Source: Flavobacterium psychrophilum
GTDB taxonomy: Bacteria; Bacteroidota; Bacteroidia; Flavobacteriales; Flavobacteriaceae
NCBI GenBank assembly: GCA_022729635.1
Contig: DZAU01000094.1
Location: forward strand, 1-6,062
DNA: 6,062 bases
Direction of reading: 5' to 3'
Under the pieces are notes generated by a model. It worked only from the letters and a program-made list of their open reading frames with translations, was not told where the DNA came from and did not search any database. Positions 1 through 6,008 of the stretch are shown here, one piece after another (the stretch's first letter is position 1; each line of letters begins with the position of its first letter). The position numbers and the translations under genes are program-made.

Positions 1-6
1 AAAATT

Positions 7-528
7 ATGAAAAATTTAAAAAACACAATCGTAAAAGTAATGCTAGTAGCATTCACAATTTTCTCAATTTCATTAACAACTTCTTGCTCTAGTGATGATG
101 AAACACCTCAAAACCAAACACCAGTAGGTTCTGACTATTTTTTTAGAGCAAAAGTAAATACTGTGAGTTATGATGCTACTGCAGCACAAACCAATGCTAC
201 AAAAATTGGTTCAGGCGCAACTACCACAATAACTATTAACAGTGCAATTGGTGGCAAGAGTTTCAAGTTTACGCTAATTGGCACACCTGCAACAGGCACT
301 TATCCTTTGGATTATAATTCGTCAAATGGTGATTTGGGATATGTAGAATCTTCATTAAATTATTCCACATTAATTTGTCCAGACAATTCTGGAACATTGA
401 CAATTACAACTTTGAACAGCACTTCAATTGAAGGTACTTTTAATTTTGTTGTAAAATCATCAACAATTTGCTCTGATGCTGCAAAAACAATTACTGAGGG
501 TTCTTTTAAAAGCCGTTTTATTATTTAA
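7..528 (+). CDS. Small exported lipoprotein, DUF6252-like
   Basis: 173-residue predicted lipoprotein of unknown function. Residues 1-26 form a lipoprotein signal peptide (basic start, hydrophobic core) ending in LTTSC with lipid-bearing Cys27. The -3 position is Thr, so the lipobox is slightly off consensus. The following SSDDE is the kind of acidic stretch that in Bacteroidota can direct lipoproteins to the cell surface. The mature part is Thr/Ser-rich and beta-like, with landmarks GTYPLD (97-102), SGTLTIT (128-134), EGTFNF (142-147) and TEGSF (163-167). This pattern is what I recall of DUF6252-type Flavobacteriia lipoproteins; the family name is from memory and unsearched. Cys124 and Cys155 could form a disulfide. 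The start at 7 is chosen because it gives a complete signal peptide; only six bases precede it, so its promoter is not visible. The RCC1 gene follows after 19 bases with no terminator between. That it is an exported lipoprotein is secure; its role is unknown. Confidence 0.85.
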   Translation: MKNLKNTIVKVMLVAFTIFSISLTTSCSSDDETPQNQTPVGSDYFFRAKVNTVSYDATAAQTNATKIGSGATTTITINSAIGGKSFKFTLIGTPATGTYPLDYNSSNGDLGYVESSLNYSTLICPDNSGTLTITTLNSTSIEGTFNFVVKSSTICSDAAKTITEGSFKSRFII

Positions 529-547
529 TTTAAAAAACAAAAAAATC

Positions 548-1711
548 ATGAAAACACTAAAAAACACATTCGCAATCTTATTCATTTCATTACTAACAAT
601 TTGCTCTGCCAGTTCGCTATTGCTCGTGTCTTGTTCCCATGACGATGATCCTATCCCAGTTCCAGAACCAATAGTCGTAGCTCCAGGAAGCAATCAAACA
701 TATACTATGGTAGCATCTGGTTATTATCATTCGTTAGCTATAAAAACAGATGGTACATTATGGTCTTGGGGATCTAATGGTGTAGGACAATTAGGTTATA
801 CAACAGCAACAAGTACTGGTGTGAAATATCCTCATCAAGTAGGAACTAGTACTTGGAAAACGATTGCAACAGGAGCAAGTTTTAATTTAGGTATCAAAAC
901 CGATGGAACACTTTGGGGTTGGGGAAATAATGATTTCGGACAACTTGGAGATGCTTTAGTGGCCAGAACACTTCCATCTCAGATAGGAACTGCTACCAAC
1001 TGGAGAACCATTGCAGCAGGACAATACCACACACTTGCTATAAAAACTGATGGAACACTTTGGGTATGTGGCATAAATAATTTATATAATTTAGGAGACG
1101 GAACTACAATGAACAGAACTTCGTTTACACAAATTGGAACAGCAACTAACTGGAAAGAAATTGCAGCAGGAAACACCTTTAGTATTGCCATAAAAACAGA
1201 TGGAACTTTGTGGAAATGGGGAACACTACAAGGTGGAATCATAATGACTCCAACTCAAATGGGAACTGCAACTAACTGGAAGACAATATCAGCTGGAGAT
1301 AATCAAGCTTTAGGATTAAAAAACGATAATACTTTATGGGTTTGGGGAAATAATGCTAATGGTCAATTAGGAGATGGTACAACAACCTCTACAGTAAACC
1401 CTGTGCAACTTGGAACGGCTACTTGGAAAACGGCTTCAAGCGGAAAAAGAACAACATATGGCATAAAATCTGATGGCACATTATGGACTTGGGGAAAGAA
1501 TGATTACGGACAACTGGCTGATGGAACACTTATAGATGCACTAACACCACATCAAATAGGTACAGAAACCACTTGGAATACGGTTTATACTACTTTACAA
1601 CATTCACTAGCAACAAAAACAGATAATTCTTTGTGGGCTTGTGGAAATAATGGCAGTGGACAATTAGGTGACGGAACGAATGATAATACTAAAATTCTAA
1701 AAAGAATTTAG
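548..1711 (+). CDS. RCC1-repeat (seven-bladed beta-propeller) surface lipoprotein
   Basis: 387-residue lipoprotein predicted to fold as a beta-propeller, probably a binding scaffold on the cell surface. Residues 1-28 are a lipoprotein signal peptide ending in LVSC (Cys29), followed by SHDDD, an acidic surface-export-like stretch, and a Pro-rich linker (35-46). From residue 52 to the end there are seven RCC1-type repeats with the core KTDGTLWxWGxNxxGQLGDGT, matching the seven blades of eukaryotic RCC1. No other domain is present and no catalytic residues are recognised; RCC1 proteins bind partners through the propeller faces. The frame is open back to 476, but 548 is chosen because it begins the signal peptide and avoids overlapping the upstream gene. 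The TAG stop lies 2 bases before the OmpA-domain gene, so co-transcription and probable translational coupling are expected. Blade 4 is short. The ligand is unknown. Confidence 0.92.
   Translation: MKTLKNTFAILFISLLTICSASSLLLVSCSHDDDPIPVPEPIVVAPGSNQTYTMVASGYYHSLAIKTDGTLWSWGSNGVGQLGYTTATSTGVKYPHQVGTSTWKTIATGASFNLGIKTDGTLWGWGNNDFGQLGDALVARTLPSQIGTATNWRTIAAGQYHTLAIKTDGTLWVCGINNLYNLGDGTTMNRTSFTQIGTATNWKEIAAGNTFSIAIKTDGTLWKWGTLQGGIIMTPTQMGTATNWKTISAGDNQALGLKNDNTLWVWGNNANGQLGDGTTTSTVNPVQLGTATWKTASSGKRTTYGIKSDGTLWTWGKNDYGQLADGTLIDALTPHQIGTETTWNTVYTTLQHSLATKTDNSLWACGNNGSGQLGDGTNDNTKILKRI
701..1708 (+). repeat. Seven tandem RCC1 repeats, about 126-153 bp each
   Basis: In-frame tandem repeats within the lipoprotein gene. 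Approximate blades by residue are 52-102, 103-151, 152-201, 202-243, 244-292, 293-342 and 343-387. Most begin at a WKTI/WRTI-like strand, followed by a KTDGTLW core. Similarity is also visible in the DNA: a block close to GGAACTGCAACTAACTGGAA recurs near 987, 1137 and 1262, which suggests fairly recent duplication of central units. Repeat 4 lacks about eight residues around the usual GQLGDG turn. Repeats 3 and 7 have Cys (174 and 365) where the others have Trp or a shifted motif. Confidence 0.9.
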
Positions 1712-1713
1712 CC

Positions 1714-2979
1714 ATGAAAACTAGTTTTAAAACAATAGTTTTTCTTTTTACTGTCTTCTTTTTTCAAAATGCAAACGCTCAATTTCATGACAGATTGGCC
1801 AAAAAAGTGCATAGAGCAACCGAAAGAGCTATTGAGAGAAAAGTAGAACAAAAAGCTACTAAAGAGACTAATGAGGCGATGGACGAAGTTTTGAATAATA
1901 AAAAAAACACTAACTCTTCTTCATCAGAATCTTCAAAAAGCAAAATGATTTCTAAATCAGGAAGCGATTTTGTTGCTGGAACGAAAGTGATTTTTGAAGA
2001 AAAATTCAGCAATGATGCCATTGGTGATTTTCCAGTAAATTGGTTTACCAACAGTAGTGGCGAAATTGTAAATTTTGATGGAGATTCAAAAAAATGGCTT
2101 CAAATTTCAGATAAAGGAAGTTTTTTACCATTGAATGTATCAAAGTTGCCAGAGAATTTCACTTTTGAATTTGATGTAACTACAACCGATAATTTTAATT
2201 TTTATTCAACAGCATTAAATATTGTTTTTACAGAAAAAGTAAGTAAAGCTGATAATACTTGGAATACCACTTTTAAACGAAAAGAGGCTATGATTTTTAA
2301 TATGCATCCAGCAAATTCATTAGCAGGAACGGTTGGAAGTAGCAGTATTTCGGTAATTTCTGAAAAGAAGGAAATTATGAAAAACAAAATAGAAGTTTCC
2401 AATTTTAACAAAAATAACAATTCGATTAGAGTGCAAGTTTGGCGACAAAAAAATCGTTTCAGAATGTATGTCGATGGCAAGAAATATTGGGATTTACCAA
2501 CTGCATTTGGCGATTCTAATTATAATCAAATCATTTTTTATATTGGTACTTATAAAAACACAACCGACAAGTTTTTTATTTCAAATTTGAAACTAGCCGA
2601 AGCTGGTTCAGATACACGTCATAAATTGATAGAAACTGGAAAATTTACAACCAACGAAATTTTATTTGATACCAATAAAGCAACGATAAAGTCATCGAGT
2701 AAAACGGTTTTAGACGATTTAGGAAAAGCATTAAAAGAAAATGCATCTGTAAAAATTAGTATTGTGGGGCATACTGATTCTGATGGAAATGATAACGAGA
2801 ACCTAAAATTATCAGAAAAAAGAGCACAAAGTGTAGCCAATTATTTTGTTACAAATTTTGGTATAGAAAAATCGAGAATGACAACTTCAGGAAAAGGAGA
2901 ATCTGAACCTATATCTGATAATGATTCTGAAGAAAGAAAAAAAGAAAATCGAAGAGTCGAATTTAATAGTATAGAATAA
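1714..2979 (+). CDS. OmpA-family peptidoglycan-binding protein with N-terminal beta-sandwich-like region
   Basis: 421-residue exported protein expected to bind peptidoglycan in the periplasm. Residues 1-22 are a Sec signal peptide with cleavage after NANA; there is no lipobox Cys. Residues 28-62 are a highly charged, helix-prone segment, followed by a Ser/Lys-rich linker (66-82). Residues about 90-296 look like a jelly-roll or concanavalin-like fold: EEKFSNDAIGDFPVNW opens it, RFRMYVDGKKYWD (248-260) and FFISNLKLAEAG (287-298) close it, the usual pattern of laminin-G-like sugar- or protein-binding modules. Residues about 308-419 are the OmpA C-terminal domain, with GHTD (352-355), the exact NxxLSxxRAxxV motif (363-374) and NRRVEF (412-417). 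Asp355 and Arg370, 15 apart, correspond to the pair that holds diaminopimelate in characterised OmpA domains. No beta-barrel is present, so this is a soluble or associated linker, not a porin. It starts 2 bases after the RCC1 gene, which suggests a joint envelope function. Confidence 0.92.
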   Translation: MKTSFKTIVFLFTVFFFQNANAQFHDRLAKKVHRATERAIERKVEQKATKETNEAMDEVLNNKKNTNSSSSESSKSKMISKSGSDFVAGTKVIFEEKFSNDAIGDFPVNWFTNSSGEIVNFDGDSKKWLQISDKGSFLPLNVSKLPENFTFEFDVTTTDNFNFYSTALNIVFTEKVSKADNTWNTTFKRKEAMIFNMHPANSLAGTVGSSSISVISEKKEIMKNKIEVSNFNKNNNSIRVQVWRQKNRFRMYVDGKKYWDLPTAFGDSNYNQIIFYIGTYKNTTDKFFISNLKLAEAGSDTRHKLIETGKFTTNEILFDTNKATIKSSSKTVLDDLGKALKENASVKISIVGHTDSDGNDNENLKLSEKRAQSVANYFVTNFGIEKSRMTTSGKGESEPISDNDSEERKKENRRVEFNSIE

Positions 2980-2994
2980 TCTCAATTCGTGATA

Positions 2995-3147
2995 ATGCTA
3001 AAAAACTCTAAAATATATAGTGCTGATTTAGAAAAACTTACATTCAATAAAATTTACATTAATGTAAATCATTTGAAAAAAGGAAATTATGAACTCAATA
3101 TTATTAATAAAAACAAACTGATTACCAAAACAAATTTCAAAAAATAA
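2995..3147 (+). pseudogene. Short reading frame resembling the C-terminal end of an exported protein; probable gene remnant
   Basis: 50 codons from ATG at 2995 to TAA at 3145-3147. The translation runs from MLKNSKIYSADLEKL to LITKTNFKK. The pattern 'INVNHLKKGNYELNIINKNK' looks like the final strands of small beta-sandwich domains in exported Bacteroidota proteins, such as type IX secretion sorting domains (L..G.Y.l.i.....k...K) or DUF3244-like proteins. There is no signal peptide, and a 50-residue piece would be too short for such a fold. The frame is the same as that of the upstream OmpA-domain gene and is open from its TAA stop (2977-2979), so readthrough would append it, though the OmpA domain already ends normally. 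The best reading is the 3' remnant of a lost gene. A genuine small protein is possible but lacks a clear ribosome binding site or export signal. Confidence 0.35.
3052..3069. repeat. Perfect 18-base palindrome
   Basis: ATTTACATTAATGTAAAT reads identically on both strands. It lies about 97 bases before the start of the next lipoprotein gene, in the only sizeable gap inside the + strand gene run. Such symmetry suits a dimeric DNA-binding regulator. There is no loop and no T-tract, so it is not a terminator. In DNA this AT-rich a palindrome of this length can arise by chance, and it lies within the short reading frame at 2995-3147, so an operator role is only a suggestion. Confidence 0.3.
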
Positions 3148-3165
3148 TCTTTAACAAAAATCCTT

Positions 3166-3621
3166 ATGAAAACAACTTTTTTAAAACAACTTTTAATCTT
3201 ATTTTTTGTAACTTTTAGTCTTATATCATGTAATAATGATGATGTTGCAAGTCCACCGCCTCCACCAGGATTACCAGAACTTTTATATGCCGAAGGTGGA
3301 GCATCAAGTATGTCATCTGTTACAAATCCTATTGCAAATGCAAGTGAAAAAGAAATTTTTGGGAGAAATGGAACAAGTGAAATTATTAAAATAAAATTAA
3401 CTTCCTTAGCCGTTGGAACTTACACAATTGATGGAGGTAATGAATTTACATACACAAGACCTACAACATCAAGCCCTTGGGTTGCTGGAACAGGTACTAT
3501 AACCATTACATTAAATGTAGGAAATCAATTATCTGGCACTTTTGATTTAAATTCAGGAACTAGCACTCTAGGAATTAATCAAGTAAATGGTCGATTCTCG
3601 AATATTGTAATTAATCCTTAA
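3166..3621 (+). CDS. Small exported lipoprotein of unknown function
   Basis: 151-residue predicted lipoprotein. Residues 1-21 are a signal peptide ending in the canonical lipobox LISC with Cys22, followed by NNDD, a plausible surface-export stretch, and then a run of five prolines (30-34) that probably acts as a spacer. The mature domain is predicted to be beta-rich, with landmarks GTYTID (84-89), GTGTITIT (108-115), SGTFDL (123-128) and NGRF (141-144). The order and spacing of these motifs match the first lipoprotein in the window (7-528), so the two are probably distant members of one fold, although overall identity is low. There is no cysteine other than the lipidated one. It begins 18 bases after the short reading frame at 2995-3147 and ends 11 bases before the fibre-like gene, with which it is probably co-transcribed. 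No enzymatic motif was recognised. Confidence 0.85.
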   Translation: MKTTFLKQLLILFFVTFSLISCNNDDVASPPPPPGLPELLYAEGGASSMSSVTNPIANASEKEIFGRNGTSEIIKIKLTSLAVGTYTIDGGNEFTYTRPTTSSPWVAGTGTITITLNVGNQLSGTFDLNSGTSTLGINQVNGRFSNIVINP

Positions 3622-3639
3622 AAATAATAGTTATGAAAA
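3622..3639 (+). promoter_or_regulatory. Translation start region shared with a second copy at 5889-5906
   Basis: AAATAATAGTTATGAAAA spans the spacer and the start codon (3633) of the fibre-like gene. The same 18 bases, with one change (A to C), recur at 5889-5906, across that gene's stop codon and another ATG. There is no Shine-Dalgarno sequence; an A/T-rich leader is normal for Bacteroidota initiation. The duplicate supports this ATG as the real start. Confidence 0.4.
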
Positions 3640-5894
3640 AATATTTTAAAATACTTATTCTATTGCCTTTCTTTTCATTGGCACAAGTAGGAATAGGCAC
3701 TACGACTCCTAATGGAGCGTTAGACATTCAGTCGTCAAACAATGGACTAGTTATACCACGAGTACAACTAACTTCCATTGCTGACAATGTGACAGTTGTA
3801 AACCCAAATGCTTCACCATTATTAACATCTACACTAGTATATAATCTGGCACCAGCTGGGGTTGTACCTAATAATGTAGTAGCAGGTTTTTATTATTGGA
3901 ATAATATTGCAAGTAGATGGATCGCAGTAAATGGGGTTGCAGGCTGGGAACTAGATGGTAATACAGCTATTACTAATCCTGTCGTTCCTGTTACTTATGG
4001 GACATCGACTATTGGTGTAGCAGAAAATTTTTTAGGTACAACCGATGCAAATGATATTACTTTTGGTACTAATACTATCGAGAGAATGCGTATAAAACAG
4101 ACCACTGGTAATGTAGGGATAGGACTTGCGAATCCATTATACAAATTAGATGCATTAAGTAACGACTTTAGAACAGGAAATTTTCTAAATAACTATTTAG
4201 GAAATTCCGATAGATATGGTGTTTATTCTTCTTCAGTGAATGCTCCTGGATATGGATTAGGAGGTTACTTTGAAGGAGGTTATATAGGTGCAAATTTCCG
4301 TGTTAATCCGACTACCTATACGGGTGATGCGTATGGAATTTTTGTTAGTGCAACAGGTAGTGCAGGTAATAGATATGGTGGGAATTTTAATGTTTCTGGT
4401 ACAGGGACAACTAATTATGCAGGTTTTTTCTCATCGACAGGAGCAACAAATAATTATGGAGTTATTGTTCCTAATGGTTCTGGGCGAAGTGGCTTTGGAA
4501 CTGTTGTGCCAGAACAAGTGCTTACCTCAAATTATGGATTAAATATTGATCAAAATAATTCTAATACAGGAACTCCAACAAATGCTCTTACCTTTGGTAG
4601 TGGTAGCGGAGAAGGAATAGGTAGCAAACGAAGCGCTACTGGAAATCCGTTTGGACTGGATTTTTATACCAATTTTGTAAATAGAATGCGTATTTTTAAT
4701 CCTGGAGAAGTAGTTATTGGTCAAAATAGTGGTGGTGTTATTACTCCAGGAGTATTGGGTAGTTTAAATTCAAGTTTAACTGTTTGGAATCCGTCCACTG
4801 TATCTGGAACTACAGATATTCCTGTGCTAATTGCAAAACATTCGGGTAGTTCGGGTACAACTTGGCAAATGGGAAGTATCGAATATTATACCGAAGGTGA
4901 GGCAAATATTGGCTTTACATATCAACTTTCTCCTTTAAACAGTCATACAGGGACAAACTTAGGGGATCCAATCGGAAGTAAATATCTTGGATTCAGATGG
5001 AACCAGCTATTTTGTTCAGTAGCTCCTAACGTGAGTTCGGATATTACGTTAAAAAAAGACATTCAGAAAGTGCCGTACGGAATACACCAATTACGTGATA
5101 TAAGCCCTATAACGTATAAGTTTAAAAAAGATAATGCTGGAACCGATAGTGATGTTCCAGATGACGAAAAAAGAACTCACATTGGGTTTAGTGCACAAGA
5201 GCTAAAACAAATTGTCCCTGAAATTGTTTCTTCGTGGGATTATATGTCTAATAATGAAGAAGGCTATATTAAAGCAAAAACACCAACATTAGGAGTAATA
5301 TATGAAGAAATAATCCCTGTTACTGTAAATGCAATCAAGCAATTAGATCAGCAACAGCAAGATATTATAAAAACCATTACCATTTCTGATTTTGGAACAA
5401 TCGAATCGAATACTGATGAGGTTATTGTAAATTATAGTGCCGAATTTATACAAAAACTGCAAGGAAATCCTATTGTTACTATTACAGCAATTGTTCCTAA
5501 TGCTAATTATTTTATAAAAAGTCAGAATAAAAATGGTTTTGTTGTAAAAAATAATAACCCCAATCAAACTGTCTCTTTCAATTGGATGACAATGGCAAAA
5601 ATAAATGAAATTGCTTTAGAAATAAAAACAGATTATACACCTGAAATGCACCAACAAAAGCTAAGTCAAATAGCTGCTTTCGAATCTTCTTTACCTACAA
5701 ACGAAGCTGCATTAAGTTCCGTTATGGCAAAGATAAGGGCTAAAAATAGTCAACAAAAAGCACAAACAAATCCAGCACAAGAGCAAATGATAAAAGATGC
5801 AGAAAAAGTGAGAGAAAACACGCAAAAATTGCAAAAAGAATATTTAGAACATGAGAAAACAGAAACTAAAAAAAGAGAAAATATAAACAAATAA
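3633..5894 (+). CDS. Tail-fibre-like surface protein with S74 intramolecular chaperone domain
   Basis: 753-residue exported protein, probably a trimeric fibre. Residues 1-17 are a signal peptide (cleavage after SLA). QVGIGTTTPNGALDI (18-32) and GLVIPRVQLT are the hallmark opening of Bacteroidota fibre-like surface proteins. The module 'TN..ERMRI...GNVGIG' occurs at 146-164 and again at 346-362 (TNFVNRMRI, then VVIG). Residues 193-285 hold short YG(V/I)Y/GG.F repeats typical of beta-helical stems. The S74 (endosialidase-type) chaperone domain starts at Ser469 in SDITLK, with Ser469 and Lys474 spaced as in the self-cleaving Ser-Lys pair of phage endosialidases. HIGFSAQEL (516-524), VPEIV (528-532) and GVIYEEIIPVTVNAIKQL (554-571) follow. 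Unusually, about 180 further residues come after it: a beta-like domain (581-665) ending near FNWMTMAKI, then a Gln/Lys/Glu-rich coiled-coil tail (670-753). If cleavage occurs, residues 18-468 stay as the mature fibre. The absence of phage genes nearby argues for a cellular protein. Target unknown. Confidence 0.9.
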   Translation: MKKYFKILILLPFFSLAQVGIGTTTPNGALDIQSSNNGLVIPRVQLTSIADNVTVVNPNASPLLTSTLVYNLAPAGVVPNNVVAGFYYWNNIASRWIAVNGVAGWELDGNTAITNPVVPVTYGTSTIGVAENFLGTTDANDITFGTNTIERMRIKQTTGNVGIGLANPLYKLDALSNDFRTGNFLNNYLGNSDRYGVYSSSVNAPGYGLGGYFEGGYIGANFRVNPTTYTGDAYGIFVSATGSAGNRYGGNFNVSGTGTTNYAGFFSSTGATNNYGVIVPNGSGRSGFGTVVPEQVLTSNYGLNIDQNNSNTGTPTNALTFGSGSGEGIGSKRSATGNPFGLDFYTNFVNRMRIFNPGEVVIGQNSGGVITPGVLGSLNSSLTVWNPSTVSGTTDIPVLIAKHSGSSGTTWQMGSIEYYTEGEANIGFTYQLSPLNSHTGTNLGDPIGSKYLGFRWNQLFCSVAPNVSSDITLKKDIQKVPYGIHQLRDISPITYKFKKDNAGTDSDVPDDEKRTHIGFSAQELKQIVPEIVSSWDYMSNNEEGYIKAKTPTLGVIYEEIIPVTVNAIKQLDQQQQDIIKTITISDFGTIESNTDEVIVNYSAEFIQKLQGNPIVTITAIVPNANYFIKSQNKNGFVVKNNNPNQTVSFNWMTMAKINEIALEIKTDYTPEMHQQKLSQIAAFESSLPTNEAALSSVMAKIRAKNSQQKAQTNPAQEQMIKDAEKVRENTQKLQKEYLEHEKTETKKRENINK

Positions 5895-5899
5895 TCGTT

Positions 5900-5929
5900 A
5901 TGAAAATAAACAAAAAATATTTTTGTTAG
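5900..5929 (+). other. Nine-codon open reading frame after a duplicated start region; possible truncated gene start
   Basis: ATG at 5900 opens MKINKKYFC and stops at TAG (5927-5929). The beginning resembles the basic start of a signal peptide, and the 18 bases around the ATG copy the start region of the fibre-like gene with one mismatch. It may be the broken beginning of a former next gene in the series, or chance. An AT-only-loop hairpin (5909-5916 with 5920-5927) overlaps it. Nothing indicates that it is translated into a functional peptide. Confidence 0.25.
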
Positions 5930-5947
5930 TTGCTTAAAGAGTTTGTT

Positions 5948-5990
5948 TTAAATAATAAAAAGCAGTACCAAACTGCTTTTTATTGTTTAA
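5948..5990. terminator. Strong hairpin, probable bidirectional terminator
   Basis: AATAAAAAGCAGT (5954-5966) pairs perfectly with ACTGCTTTTTATT (5972-5984) around the 5-base loop ACCAA. With one G-U pair the stem continues outward to 5948 and 5990, about 19 base pairs in all. Runs of A on the left arm and T on the right give a T-tract for transcripts in either direction. It sits 53 bases after the fibre gene's stop and just before the end of an apparently convergent gene, as expected for a shared rho-independent terminator. Confidence 0.8.
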
Positions 5991-6008
5991 GGTAATGTTA
6001 AAAGTACT

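Noticed and set aside
476..547. Upstream extension of the RCC1 gene to an ATG at 476
   Set aside because: It would overlap the end of the first lipoprotein gene by 53 bases and bury the lipoprotein signal peptide that begins at 548.
515..547. Possible terminator between the first two genes
   Set aside because: Only a weak A/T pairing with no GC stem is present, and the 19-base gap suggests readthrough.
701..1708. CRISPR-like or minisatellite array
   Set aside because: The repeats are in-frame protein repeats of about 150 bases with the RCC1 motif, not short identical repeats with spacers.
2980..3165. Bacteroidota-type promoter (TTG ... TAnnTTTG) before the second lipoprotein
   Set aside because: No full match to the -7 element was found; the nearest sequences differ at key positions.
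460..5567. Open frames on the - strand (for example 460-693, 979-1242, 1785-2051, 2202-2480, 2619-2840, 4539-4724, 5343-5567) and a + strand frame at 4288-4542
   Set aside because: All lie inside or overlap convincing genes, have no recognisable domains and are composed as expected for antisense or shifted readings of the real genes.
3633..5894. Prophage or phage-tail origin of the S74 protein
   Set aside because: It has a signal peptide and the usual Bacteroidota surface-protein opening, and no phage structural, lysis or integrase gene is visible nearby.
5909..5927. Hairpin AACAAAAA/TTTTTGTT as the terminator of the fibre gene
   Set aside because: The 8-pair stem is almost all A-T and weak; the hairpin at 5948-5990 is far stronger.
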